A stretch of 64,000 bases of DNA from JAPPLB01 sp965218555 (lineage in GTDB: Bacteria > Acidobacteriota > Terriglobia > Bryobacterales > UBA6623): NCBI GenBank assembly GCA_965218555.1, contig OZ244625.1:1736001-1800000 (forward strand), written 5' to 3'. Both the position numbers and the translations under genes were made by a program. Shown in pieces: positions 41,753 to 51,380 of this stretch. The notes beneath the pieces are model-generated. The model made no database searches, was not told where the DNA came from, and saw only the letters and a program-made list of their open reading frames with translations. Numbering within the stretch: position 1 is the stretch's first letter; every line of letters begins with the position of its first letter.

Positions 41753-43219
41753 TGTAGCGCCAAAGCGGTAATGTCCCCTTTTGGGTCTGGATAGAGGGAC
41801 GGAGGGGACATGGTGAGGGATGTAGTTGCGATGAGCGGGCAAGAGTTGGAGCGGGTGAGCGTGGTGTCGGCCGTGGTGGAGAAGCGGATGCGGCAGCGGG
41901 CAGCGGCCGAGCGTGTGGGAGTTACGGAGCGGCAGGTGAAGCGCTTGGCGGCGCGCTACCGCCCGGCGGGGCCGGCGGGCCTGGCGGCGCGCTGGCGGGG
42001 CCGACGGCCGAACAACGCGATCGCGGCGGCGACGCGGCGCGAGATCCTGGAGTCGGTCGAGCAGCGCTACGCGGACTTTCCGCCAACGCTGGCGCACGAG
42101 AAGCTGACCCAGGTGCACGGCTACCGGCTGAGCGTGGAGACGCTGCGGCAGGGGCTGATCGAGGAAGGTCTGTGGCAGCCGCAGGCGCGGCGGCTCGCGT
42201 TCGTGGACGACGCGACCAGCCGTTTGCTGGTGTTGCGGTTGTGGGAGGCGGAGACAACGCAGGCCTACATGCAGACCCTGCGGGAGTACCTGGAGCGGCA
42301 CGGGCGGCCGGTCGCATTGTACTCGGACCAGCACTCGATCTTGCGGGTCAACCGGCCGGACCGCGAGGGCGAGTGGACGCAGTTCACGCGGGCGCTGCAG
42401 ACGCTCGACATCCAGCCTATTCCTGCCAACACGCCGCCGGCGAAGGGGCGCGTGGAAAGGGCTTTTCAGACCCTGCAAGGGCGCTTGCCGCGGGAGTTGC
42501 GGCTTGCGGGGGACTGGAAGACAGCATCGAGGCCGCCAACGCCTTTCTGCCGCACTACAGGGCGGACTACAACGCGCGCTTCAGCCAAGCGCCGCGGAGT
42601 GAGCAGGACGCGCACCGGGAGGTGGGCTGGGAGGCCGCCGAGTTGGACTGGATCCTGTGTCCATGGCACGAGCGAAAGTTGTCGAAGAACCTGACCTTCA
42701 CGTTCCAGGGCGGCGCATACGGGATCCAGGGGCAAGGGAAGGGGTATCCGGTTGCAGCACGCGGCGGTGACGGTGTGCGCGGGCTACGACACCACGCTGC
42801 GGGTGCTGCACCAGGGCCGCGAGTTGGAAGCGAAGCTGTTGCGCAAGGGGCCGCAGCCGCTGCCCCTGGATGACGAGAAGAGCGTGCACCGCACGCTGGA
42901 GAAGGCCAAGCGGGAGCAGGCCAGGCGGACGCCGAAGCCGGCTCGGACGCATCCCTGGAGGGAGTTGGCGCGGCAGGCGGTAGCGCTGGCGGAGGCCAAG
43001 CGGCAGGGCGTATCGGGAGCAGCCGTGCCCGCCTAGGGTGAGCCGCGGAGGCGTGCCGTGGCGAGGCGCCCGGAGTGGTCGCGATCTTGGTGCAGGCAGC
43101 ACCTGGCGCGCCAGAACCCCACCGGAAGGCGGCTCTCCGTGCCTCCGGTCGCCGTAGAACGGCCCCGGCTCCCTCCGCGACCCTCACCCCAGAGGGGACA
43201 TTTCTGAATTGGTTTGACA
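41753..43219 (+). mobile_element. Decayed ISNCY-type insertion sequence
   Basis: The left end TGTAGCGCCAAAGCGGTAAT continues GTCCCCTTTTGGG. The right end read inward is TGTCAAACCAATTCAGAAAT then GTCCCCTCTGGGG. Both are 24 bp to the shared GTCC, so they look like imperfect terminal inverted repeats. Inside is one broken transposase gene. The right end abuts the 16-bp direct repeat at 43219-43234. Confidence 0.6.
41810..43036 (+). pseudogene. ISNCY family transposase, broken
   Basis: The product would be an HTH plus rve-type transposase. Frame one (41810 to about 42512) has the HTH (AAERVGVTERQVKRLAARYR), YADFPPTLAHEKLTQVHGYR, FVDDATSRLLVLRLWEAETT and ANTPPAKGRVERAFQTLQ. The segment that normally carries the first catalytic Asp (VQIDGS-type) is missing between QPQARR and LAFVDDATS, an in-frame deletion. 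A frameshift near 42510 moves to LEDSIEAANAFLPHYRADYN, and another near 42750 returns to the first frame (QHAAVTVCAGYDTTLRVLHQ). It cannot make an active enzyme. Confidence 0.85.
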
Positions 43220-43234
43220 CGCCTACGGTGCCTA
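43219..43234 (+). repeat. 16-bp direct repeat, right copy
   Basis: ACGCCTACGGTGCCTA, identical to 40010-40025. It marks the gudD-side boundary of the 3.2-kb double insertion. It is longer than the target duplications made by either element's family. Confidence 0.85.
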
Positions 43235-43346
43235 ATGTATCCCCGAGCCCTTCTCAGACACGACCATGGATCACCGGCCGCACCCAATAGAAGCCCACCT
43301 CGCACCCAGGGCATGAGGCTCTTTGCTGAGGAGCCGCCGGCCGTTC

Positions 43347-44651
43347 CTACCAGCGCGGCAGTATACGCTTCCAGTTCGGATCGACGTGCTTGCGCATCTC
43401 GGCCTGATCGTCGCGTTTCCGGTAAGGCACCTTCTCGAACAATGCCTTGCCGCGAGCGATCTGGTCGTAGTCCAGGTCGACGCCCAGGCCCGGCTTGTCG
43501 GGAATCTTGACGCAGCCGTCGACGATCGGGATGCGTCCGCCGGCGACGATCTCGTCCTTCTCGGACTGCCACGGATAGTGAGTATCGCAGGCATAGGTGA
43601 GGTGCTTCGTAGCGGCGGCGGCATGCGTCATCGCCATCAACGAAACACCCAGATGGCTATTGGAGTGCATCGAAAGCCCGATTCCGAAGACCTGACAGAT
43701 CTTGCCGAGGTGCTGCACCTGCCTCATACCGCCCCAGTAGTGATGATCGCACAGAATCACCTGCACGGCATCCTTTTTGACCGACTCGGGAATATGCGCG
43801 AACGACGTCAATGCGACGTTGCTCGCCAGCGGCGTATCGATGTCTTCGGCCAGCAGGCCTGCACGAACCGCCGCCATGCCGTCGATCCCCATCGCCGGGT
43901 CTTCCAAATAGCCGCCGCCGGAGAGGTCTTCTTTCAGGTCCCGGCCCACTTTGATCGAGGTCTCGACGGTCCAGGCGCTATTGGGATCGATGCGCAGAGG
44001 TACGCTCGTGCCGAACTCCCGGCGGAGCTGGCGGATCGTCTCGACTTCGATCGCCGGGTCGAAGACGCCGCCCTTGAACTTGACGGAACCGAATCCGTAC
44101 TCGTCGAACATCTGCTTTACCTGGCGGACGAGCGCTTCCGGCGACAGCGCCTCGCCGTACTTGTCCTCACGTGCTTCATCGCCTTCGCCGCCGCCTCCGG
44201 CGTGCTTGTAGAAGGGATACGCCGAAAAGGGGACTTCGTCGCGAACGCGGCCTCCGATCAGGTCGCAGACCGGCTGTCCAACGGCGCGGCCGATGAGGTC
44301 GAGACAAGCGGTCTCGATAGCGGCGTAAGTGCGGCTACTCGCGTCGAGAGGGTTCTCTCCGGGAACGTGGTAGGTCTGCGAGCGATCGAGGCCGCCGCCT
44401 TCGCCCTCGACGAAACCGAGCAGATCACCCGTCAGACGGTAAGGGTTGGCGCCTACGACCCGCCCGCGGGCTTCCCGAAGCGCTGCCGCCGGCTTCTCTC
44501 CGCCATAGGTCTCGGCGATACCGACGATGCCGTCTTCGCTTTCGAGTTCAAGCACGTTTCGCAGCGCGCAAGGAGCGTGCAATCCGTAGGAACTCCGCAG
44601 GGGCGGGTCCGCCATCGCGATGGAATGGACCCTCATGTCAACAATTTTCAT
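43347..44651 (-). CDS. gudD: Glucarate dehydratase (enolase superfamily)
   Basis: Dehydrates D-glucarate (and L-idarate) to 5-dehydro-4-deoxy-D-glucarate; 434 residues. Motifs: SVKFKGGVFDP with the catalytic Lys, RIDPNSAW (metal Asp), YLEDPAMG (metal Glu), LASNVALTSF (Asn ligand), CDHHYWGG, and SMHSNSHLGVSLMAMTHAAA with the catalytic His, then ACDTHYPW. Compared with usual GudD it has an insertion EGDEAREDKYGEA near residue 155. It is divergent from an MFS gene and is separated from kdgD by transposons. A solute carried by that permease could be the substrate. Confidence 0.92.
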   Translation of the reverse strand: MKIVDMRVHSIAMADPPLRSSYGLHAPCALRNVLELESEDGIVGIAETYGGEKPAAALREARGRVVGANPYRLTGDLLGFVEGEGGGLDRSQTYHVPGENPLDASSRTYAAIETACLDLIGRAVGQPVCDLIGGRVRDEVPFSAYPFYKHAGGGGEGDEAREDKYGEALSPEALVRQVKQMFDEYGFGSVKFKGGVFDPAIEVETIRQLRREFGTSVPLRIDPNSAWTVETSIKVGRDLKEDLSGGGYLEDPAMGIDGMAAVRAGLLAEDIDTPLASNVALTSFAHIPESVKKDAVQVILCDHHYWGGMRQVQHLGKICQVFGIGLSMHSNSHLGVSLMAMTHAAAATKHLTYACDTHYPWQSEKDEIVAGGRIPIVDGCVKIPDKPGLGVDLDYDQIARGKALFEKVPYRKRDDQAEMRKHVDPNWKRILPRW

Positions 44652-44760
44652 GGCATGTTTTCCGGATGTCCGGTGATTCAGAAGGAAGCACTAAGAATAT
44701 CGAACCGGCGATTCGGGAAGCCTTTGGCTATCATGAAGCATTCTTCGAAAGCTGTTCGTC

Positions 44761-45990
44761 TTGAGTACTTCAACGATAGAGCCCCCTGTGCAAGCGCCCG
44801 CGGCGACCGCTCCATCCGCGGCGGCTCCGGCGATAGCAGCCATCCTGACAGGCCCCTTCCTGCTGCTCTGCCTCGGGCATTTTGCGGTCGACTTCTATGC
44901 CAGCTCCGTCGCGACGCTGCAGCCGCTCCTCGCCGACAAATATTCGCTCACGCTGGCACAGGTCGGCGTCCTCAGTGGTGTTTTCATGTTCGGCTCGGCT
45001 GTGATGCAGCTCTTCTTCGGGCTGCTGTCAGACCGCATCCACTCACGGTTGTTTGTCGTGTTCGGTCTCGCCACGGCGGGCGTTTTCCTGTCGAGCCTGG
45101 GTGTCGCGAACGGCTATCCGATGCTCCTGGCGATTGCACTGATCGGTGGAATGGGGGTCGCGGCATTCCATCCCCAGAGCACGTCACAAGCGGCCGCTCA
45201 TGCAAAGACGCGGCGCGGACTGACGGTGGCCATCTTCATCGCGGCGGGCATGGTAGGCCTCTCGCTGGGTCCCATTTACTTCTCGACCTTGGCCGAAAGG
45301 GTCGGGCTCGAGCAACTCCCGTTGGCCGCTCTGCCGGCGCTCATCATTGCGGGGTTTCTGCTCTGGATGCTGCCCGCGCCCGTCAACGGAAGGACAAACG
45401 GCGAGGCATCCTTCGAATGGGAGCCCTTCCGGCGGCAGTGGAAGCCTCTCTTGTTGCACTATGTGCTCGTCGTCCTGCGATCGGTCGTGCACCTGGGACT
45501 TGCGCAGTTTCTGACGGTCTATCTATATCAGGATCGAGGATTCACACTGCAACAGGCGAGTTACTGGCTGGCCATCTTCTTCGTCAGTTCGGTGGTCGCC
45601 TCATTGACCGGCGGAAGCTTGGCGGATCGCATCGGCGGTCGCCGTGTCGTTCTGATCTCGATGATGGCTTGCTTTCCGTTCTTTGCGCTCTTCCTTGAGA
45701 CGACCGGATGGTTGTCACTCGCCGGTCTCTTTGTGGGGACGCTCATCCTATTGCTGACGAATCCGGTCATGATCGTCATGGCGCAAACGCTCGTACCGAC
45801 GCAAGCAGGCACGGCGAGCGCGCTGGTGATGGGTTTCGGCTGGGGAATGGCGGGAATCACGCTCATCCCGATGCTGGGATGGATTGCCGACCATGTAGGT
45901 TTACAGGCCGTGTTTTGGGGCGTGGTAGCGCTACCCTTGCTGGGCTTCTTGATCGCCCTGAAGCTGCCGAAGCAAACAAAGGTCGGCTAG
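44761..45990 (+). CDS. MFS transporter (Fsr-like)
   Basis: 409 residues with about twelve membrane segments and a soluble Ala/Pro-rich N-terminus (VQAPAATAPSAAAPAIAA). GHFAVDFYASSVATLQPLLA and GMGVAAFHPQSTSQAA resemble the fosmidomycin-resistance (Fsr) branch, generally drug or organic-acid exporters. The start is a TTG at 44761, the only early candidate. It is divergent from gudD with a 109-bp gap, so a role in aldarate transport is possible but not shown. Confidence 0.8.
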   Translation: MSTSTIEPPVQAPAATAPSAAAPAIAAILTGPFLLLCLGHFAVDFYASSVATLQPLLADKYSLTLAQVGVLSGVFMFGSAVMQLFFGLLSDRIHSRLFVVFGLATAGVFLSSLGVANGYPMLLAIALIGGMGVAAFHPQSTSQAAAHAKTRRGLTVAIFIAAGMVGLSLGPIYFSTLAERVGLEQLPLAALPALIIAGFLLWMLPAPVNGRTNGEASFEWEPFRRQWKPLLLHYVLVVLRSVVHLGLAQFLTVYLYQDRGFTLQQASYWLAIFFVSSVVASLTGGSLADRIGGRRVVLISMMACFPFFALFLETTGWLSLAGLFVGTLILLLTNPVMIVMAQTLVPTQAGTASALVMGFGWGMAGITLIPMLGWIADHVGLQAVFWGVVALPLLGFLIALKLPKQTKVG

Positions 45991-46194
45991 AAAACAGGGA
46001 TCCCCTCACCGGTCCCCTGCAGACGACTCGGGCTTTCCCGCTGAGACATGGCGGCGCCGGCTCTCGTATTGGCGGGACCGGATGGCCGACCGCTCGACTT
46101 CGGAAACGCGCTATATTGCTGTATTCGCTGTTCCCCACCTGCACGACAGCACTCCCCGCACATCCTAACTCTCCCGAAGTGTCACCGGACCAAC

Positions 46195-47862
46195 ATGCCC
46201 AACGGAGCCGAACTATTCATTGCCAGCCTCAAAAACCTCGGTGTCTCCCACATCTTCACCTTGGTGGGTGATCACCTGAACGAGATCCTCCGCGTCGCCG
46301 AGCGCGAGGCGCTCGTCATCGCTGACACTCGGCACGAATCGGCCGCCGTTCACATGGCGGACGGGTGGGGCCGCATCACGCGGCAACCAGGTGTCTCGAT
46401 GGTCACCGGCGCACCCGGGCATACGAATTCTCTCAGCGGCATCGCGACGGCCCACACGACAGGCTCGCCCATCCTCGCGATGAGCGGCATGAGCAGCTCG
46501 AAAATGCGAGATCGTTACGCCTTCCAGGACATGGAACAGCTCGGGATGGTTCAATCCATCACCAAGTACGCGGCGGAGCCCGCCGAACCCGGCCAGATTC
46601 CGTTCCATGTCCACAAGGCCTTCCTGGAATCACTCTCGGGCCGCAACGGCGCCTCGCACCTGAGCGTGCCAGTGGACCTGCTCACCGCGAAAACGGAGAA
46701 CCACTATCCGCTCCCCGACGGACCGATCGAGATTCGAAAGCCAGGACCCGATTCCAGCGAAATCAGCCGTCTGATCGACCTGATCGACAAGGCCGAGCGG
46801 CCCATAGTCATCGCCGGAAGCGGCACTTGGTGGTCGGGCGCGGACAGCGAGTTGCAGACCTTTATCGAGAAGACCTCGATGCCACTCTTCACGGTCTGCC
46901 TGGCGCGGGGGGTGGTTTCCGATGACCATCCGCTGTGCTTCGGCTACGCCGATCCGTCGTTGAGCCGCGCTGCCGCCAAAGCCTTCAAGGAAGCCGACGT
47001 GGTCATCGTACTGGGAAAGAAACTCGACTACCGGCTGCGGCTTGGCGGCGCGCGGCTTTTCTCCCCGGAGGCCAAATTCGCCCAGGTCGATATCCATCCG
47101 GAGGAGCTGGGACTCAATCGCCGCCTTGAAGTGGGGATCTATTCGGACGTCAAGCTGGCGCTCCAGGCACTCAATGATGCACTACACGACCGGCCGGCAC
47201 CGGACCGCTCCGACTGGCTGGCCAAGGTCAACAAGACCGACGAAGCCTGGCGGCAGGAGTTGGAATCCATCGCTGCGGCACCGTCCGACCCGATGCACCC
47301 CCTACACCTCTACCTGCAAATGCGGGCGTGGGTTCCCGAAGACTCCACCCTTTGCTGGGACGGCGGTGATTTCGTCCACTGGGGCCGTTGCAGCATCCCC
47401 GCGCGCCGCCCGATGCACTGGTTGCGGCTGGGTGCGCTGGCAGGGTTGGGCGCGTGCTTCCCGATCGGCCTTACGGCACAGATCCTCCGGCCGAATTCTC
47501 GAGCTATCATCATTAGCGGCGACGGCTCGCTCGGTTTCTATGCAGCCGAAATGGATACTGCAGTCCGACTTGGCCTGCCGGTCATCATCATCGTCGGCAA
47601 CGACGGAGGCTGGGGCATCGAGCGCGAGCTTCAAAAGGGAACGTACGACGACGAGCATACCGTCGCTTGTGAACTGCTCCGCACCCGCTACGATCTCGTG
47701 ATGAAGGGCTTCGGCGGTGAGGGTGAGCACATCGATCACCCAGGCCAAATCCGGCCGGCGCTGGACCGCGCCCTCAAAAGCGACAAGCCTTACCTCATCA
47801 ACGTCAACATCGCCGGAGCCCGGTCGCCGTTCACCCAGTATCAACTTGCCGGCAAGAAATAG
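46195..47862 (+). CDS. ThDP-dependent enzyme (acetolactate synthase/benzoylformate decarboxylase superfamily)
   Basis: 555 residues with the usual three domains. Pyr domain: FTLVGDHLNEIL and DTRHESAAVHMADGWGR with the ThDP-activating Glu. Central domain: RPIVIAGSGTWWSGAD. PP domain: SGDGSLGFYAAEMDTAVR then GLPVIIIVGNDGGWG (GDG...ND metal motif). The reaction cannot be read; acetolactate synthase, oxalyl-CoA decarboxylase and benzaldehyde lyase types are all possible. No small regulatory ALS subunit is present. Start at 46195; the upstream open frame is not supported. Confidence 0.85.
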   Translation: MPNGAELFIASLKNLGVSHIFTLVGDHLNEILRVAEREALVIADTRHESAAVHMADGWGRITRQPGVSMVTGAPGHTNSLSGIATAHTTGSPILAMSGMSSSKMRDRYAFQDMEQLGMVQSITKYAAEPAEPGQIPFHVHKAFLESLSGRNGASHLSVPVDLLTAKTENHYPLPDGPIEIRKPGPDSSEISRLIDLIDKAERPIVIAGSGTWWSGADSELQTFIEKTSMPLFTVCLARGVVSDDHPLCFGYADPSLSRAAAKAFKEADVVIVLGKKLDYRLRLGGARLFSPEAKFAQVDIHPEELGLNRRLEVGIYSDVKLALQALNDALHDRPAPDRSDWLAKVNKTDEAWRQELESIAAAPSDPMHPLHLYLQMRAWVPEDSTLCWDGGDFVHWGRCSIPARRPMHWLRLGALAGLGACFPIGLTAQILRPNSRAIIISGDGSLGFYAAEMDTAVRLGLPVIIIVGNDGGWGIERELQKGTYDDEHTVACELLRTRYDLVMKGFGGEGEHIDHPGQIRPALDRALKSDKPYLINVNIAGARSPFTQYQLAGKK

Positions 47863-48008
47863 TAACGCCGCACCACGCAAGTCGAGCAGGGAGTCCGCGG
47901 CCGCGAAGGTCCGCAGACGCCGGCCCGGCGTAACGCGAGGATCTTCTTCTCCGCCGTCCTTTAGAATGAGTTGAGAGTGTGTTAAAGGTTTGAGCGGAGG
48001 CCCACGGA

Positions 48009-48704
48009 ATGTTCTTCGATCCCTTTTATCTCCTTTTTGTTCTTCTACCCGGCATGGCGTTGTCAGGCTGGGCGAGCTTTCGCACAAAATCCGCCTTCAA
48101 CAAGTATTCGAAGGTCCGCGCCGCGACTGGGTACACGGGTGCCCAAGCCGCCCGGATGATGCTCGACCGCGAAGGCCTCCACCATGTGAAGATCAACCGC
48201 TCACACGGATTTCTTTCGGACCACTACAACCCGGCCACCAGGAGCCTGGCGCTTTCCGAGGCGGTATACGACACGAACTCGATCGCGGCCATCGGAGTGG
48301 CCACGCACGAGGCCGGTCACGCCATTCAACACGCCCGGCACTACAAGCCGTTGTGGCTGCGGTCTACCCTGGTGCCGACGGCCAACATCGGCTCATCAGT
48401 GGGCTACATCGTGATGTTCGCGGGAATCATGCTGCAGTCAATGGGCATCATTACGATCGGCGCTATCCTTTTCTCGGCGGTGGTCCTGTTTCAGGTCGTT
48501 ACGCTGCCCGTCGAGTTCGACGCCAGCGCCCGCGCGAAAGAACTCGTGGTCGCGCGAGGAATCATCTCACCGTACGAGCGCGAAGGAGTTGACCGCGTCC
48601 TCAACGCCGCCGCACTCACCTACGTCGCGGCGGCGGTCAGCTCGCTGCTGACGCTACTCTACTTCCTGATGCAGGCCGGATTGCTGGGCGGCCGGGACGA
48701 CTAG
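48009..48704 (+). CDS. Membrane zinc metallopeptidase (YugP family)
   Basis: 231 residues. The zinc motif HEAGH is at residues 100-104 (GVATHEAGHAIQHARHY). An N-terminal membrane segment (LLFVLLPGMALSGWASF) and three C-terminal helices follow. NPATRSLALSEAVYD and PVEFDASARAKELV are family sequences. The substrate of YugP-type peptidases is not known. It lies 145 bp after the ThDP enzyme. Confidence 0.92.
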   Translation: MFFDPFYLLFVLLPGMALSGWASFRTKSAFNKYSKVRAATGYTGAQAARMMLDREGLHHVKINRSHGFLSDHYNPATRSLALSEAVYDTNSIAAIGVATHEAGHAIQHARHYKPLWLRSTLVPTANIGSSVGYIVMFAGIMLQSMGIITIGAILFSAVVLFQVVTLPVEFDASARAKELVVARGIISPYEREGVDRVLNAAALTYVAAAVSSLLTLLYFLMQAGLLGGRDD

Positions 48705-48814
48705 AAACAGCCCGGTGAACCACCGGCGCGCCATTTAGAATTGATCTCGACAACGGCGAAGCTCGCTGCCATAGCCTCGTCCCATTCGAGGCCGCAGCCC
48801 ACGAGGGAAGACCC

Positions 48815-50995
48815 TTGATACCTCCTGTCTGTTTCACAAATCAACTTCAGCTCTTTGCGATTCTTGTCGTAGTCGTGGCGGCGACGCTGCCTCTGGCGGC
48901 ACAGCGGCAAGGGCTGACCTACCCGGACACTCGTCGCGTCGATCACATCGACGTCTATCACGGAAAGGAGGTAGCTGATCCCTACCGTTGGTTGGAGCAA
49001 GACGTAAGGGAATCGAGCGAGGTGGAAGAGTGGGTCGCCGCCGAGAACAAAGTGACGTTCGCTTACCTGGACACCATTGCCGAGCGCGAGGGGATTCGAG
49101 GACGTTTGACCGAGCTTTGGAACTTCAAAAAATACCTTCCCCCCGTGAAGGCCGGCGGACGATATTTCTACCTTCAAAACGATGGCCTGCAGAATCAATA
49201 TGTCCTCTATCACTTGGCCTCGCTCGACGGCGAGCCGCAGGTACTGCTCGATCCCAATGAGTGGTCGGAGGATGGGACGGCCGCGCTGACTCGTTTCGTG
49301 CCCAGTCCCGATGGCCGGCATGTCGCCTATGGAGCGGCGCAGTCGGGTTCTGACTGGCAGACTTGGCGAATCATCGAAGTCGAGTCGGGCCGGATCTTAG
49401 AGGACCAAATCGAGTGGGTCAAATTCAGCGAAGCCTCCTGGACGCGCGATGGCGAAGGGTTTTTCTACAGCCGCTTCGATAAGCCGAAAGACAGTGCCGC
49501 GTTCCAGAGCCTCAATCTCAATCACAAGCTCTATTACCACCGGCTCGGAAGCACGCAAGCCGACGACGTGCTGGTGTTCCAGCGTGAAGATCATCCGGAT
49601 TGGGGTTTCTTTGCCCAAGTTACCGAGGACGGGCGTTTGCTCGTCATTCAGATCCAGGTTGGAACCGACGAGCGGCACCGCATCGTGTATCGCGACCTCA
49701 CCGAGCCGTACGGTTTGCCCACGGAGTTGATCGACAACTTCGAGAACGAGTACACCTTTGTCGGCAACGACGGAGCGGTGCTGTTCTTTCAGACCAACCT
49801 GGAAGCGCCCCGGCGCCGCGTCATCGCGATCGACACGCGGCAACCGGCGCAAGAACACTGGCGGGAAATCATCCCGGAGAGCGCGGATACGCTGCAAGCG
49901 GTGACGCTGGTCGGGAACCTCTTCATTGCGACATATCTCAAAGACGCCCGGACGGTGGTCAAGGTCTACAAAATGGACGGCGCGTTCGTGCGAGACGTTG
50001 ACTTCTCAACGATCGCTACTGCGTATGGCTTCGAGGGAAGCCGGACCGACACCGAGACGTTCTATCTGATGATGAGCTACACCCTGCCGCCGACAATCTA
50101 CCGCTACGACTTGGTCACCGGAGAAAACACCGTCTTTCGCCAACCCGAGGTGACCTTTCGTCCCGACGACTTTGCCGTCAAGCAAGTCTTCTACCGCAGC
50201 AAGGACGGCACGCGCATCCCGATGTTCCTGTCGCACAAGAAAGGGATTGAGCTTGACGGCGACAACCCGACGCTGCTCTACGGCTACGGTGGATTCGACA
50301 TTTCGCTGACGCCGCGGTTTCTCACCGCGCGGGTTTGGTGGCTGGAGCAGGGCGGAGTGCTCGCGGTGGCGAACCTGCGCGGCGGCGGCGAGTACGGAGA
50401 AGCCTGGCACAAGGCCGGCACGAAGACGAACAAGCAAAACGTCTTCGACGACTTCATCGCCGCGGCCGAATGGCTGATCGACAACAAATACACTCGCAAG
50501 GAGAAGCTTGCGATCCAGGGTCGGAGCAACGGAGGACTTCTTGTGGGTGCTGCTTTGACGCAGCGGCCGGACCTGTTTGCCGCGGCGCTCCCGGCCGTCG
50601 GAGTGATGGACATGCTCCGCTTTCACAAGTTCACAGCGGGCCGCTATTGGACCGACGACTATGGTTCATCTGACAACCCGGAGGAGTTCGAGGCTCTCCA
50701 TGCCTACTCGCCCTACCACAACATCAAGGGGGGAACCTGCTATCCGCCGACCTTCGTGACGACCGCCGACACCGACGACCGCGTCGTGCCCGGGCACAGC
50801 TTCAAATTCATCGCAAGATTGCAGGCGGCGCAGGATTGTCCAAATGCGGTCTTGGCGCGCATCGAGACGCGCGCGGGTCATGGGAGCGGCAAACCCACTT
50901 CAAAGCAAATTGAAGAAGCAGCCGATGAATGGGCGTTCCTGGTAAGGAACCTGGGGATGAAGGCCCCCGGCGGCCTCGGAATAGATCCGGGCTAA
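48815..50995 (+). CDS. Exported prolyl oligopeptidase (S9A)
   Basis: 726 residues. Signal peptide (LFAILVVVVAATLPLAAQ), beta-propeller (about 85-445) and C-terminal catalytic domain. Cleaves short peptides after proline. PYRWLEQD, the nucleophile Ser571 in GRSNGGLL, TADTDDRVVPGHS with the catalytic Asp, and RAGHGSGKPT with the catalytic His are all typical. Start TTG at 48815; no better codon gives the signal peptide. It is the second S9 peptidase of the window but of a different subfamily from the one at 673-2574. Confidence 0.93.
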   Translation: MIPPVCFTNQLQLFAILVVVVAATLPLAAQRQGLTYPDTRRVDHIDVYHGKEVADPYRWLEQDVRESSEVEEWVAAENKVTFAYLDTIAEREGIRGRLTELWNFKKYLPPVKAGGRYFYLQNDGLQNQYVLYHLASLDGEPQVLLDPNEWSEDGTAALTRFVPSPDGRHVAYGAAQSGSDWQTWRIIEVESGRILEDQIEWVKFSEASWTRDGEGFFYSRFDKPKDSAAFQSLNLNHKLYYHRLGSTQADDVLVFQREDHPDWGFFAQVTEDGRLLVIQIQVGTDERHRIVYRDLTEPYGLPTELIDNFENEYTFVGNDGAVLFFQTNLEAPRRRVIAIDTRQPAQEHWREIIPESADTLQAVTLVGNLFIATYLKDARTVVKVYKMDGAFVRDVDFSTIATAYGFEGSRTDTETFYLMMSYTLPPTIYRYDLVTGENTVFRQPEVTFRPDDFAVKQVFYRSKDGTRIPMFLSHKKGIELDGDNPTLLYGYGGFDISLTPRFLTARVWWLEQGGVLAVANLRGGGEYGEAWHKAGTKTNKQNVFDDFIAAAEWLIDNKYTRKEKLAIQGRSNGGLLVGAALTQRPDLFAAALPAVGVMDMLRFHKFTAGRYWTDDYGSSDNPEEFEALHAYSPYHNIKGGTCYPPTFVTTADTDDRVVPGHSFKFIARLQAAQDCPNAVLARIETRAGHGSGKPTSKQIEEAADEWAFLVRNLGMKAPGGLGIDPG

Positions 50996-51017
50996 CCCCG
51001 CAAAGACGGTCGCTAGT

Positions 51018-51380
51018 TCACCAGCGTTGGCGGCCTTTGTCACGCTTATTGCGCCGGCTGCCCTTGCCGCCGCGCCCCGGTCGATCGCCGCCGCCGGGTC
51101 CACGGTCGAAACCTTCTCCGCCGCCAAAGTTGGGAGTCTTGGGCCGCGCCTCGTTGATGACCAGCGGCCGGCTCTGGCAGTCTCTCCCGTTGCAGTTTTC
51201 GATCGCCTGCAGGGCAGTCTCGTCGTCGTAGATCTCGACAAACGCGAAGCCGCGCGAGTTGCCCGTGAAGCGGTCACGCATGAGGGAGAGAGAGTCCAGC
51301 TTAACACCCTGCTCGGTAAAGAAGGCTTCGACGTCAGACTCCGACGCGGTGTATGGTAAGTTGCCTACATAAAGCTTCAT
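51018..51380 (-). CDS. RRM RNA-binding protein
   Basis: 120 residues. One RRM with RNP2 LYVGNLPY and RNP1 RGFAFVEI, then a Gly/Arg-rich tail (FGGGEGFDRGPGGGDRPGRG, ending GRQRW). Bacterial proteins of this type bind single-stranded RNA and are often cold-induced. About 220 bp upstream are AT-richer than the surroundings and may form a long leader; I cannot show a thermosensor. It is convergent with the prolyl oligopeptidase gene. Confidence 0.9.
   Translation of the reverse strand: MKLYVGNLPYTASESDVEAFFTEQGVKLDSLSLMRDRFTGNSRGFAFVEIYDDETALQAIENCNGRDCQSRPLVINEARPKTPNFGGGEGFDRGPGGGDRPGRGGKGSRRNKRDKGRQRW

Noticed and set aside
43323..45698. Plus-strand open frame of 791 codons across gudD and the MFS gene
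   Set aside because: It crosses two well-supported genes in other frames and shows no domain of its own.
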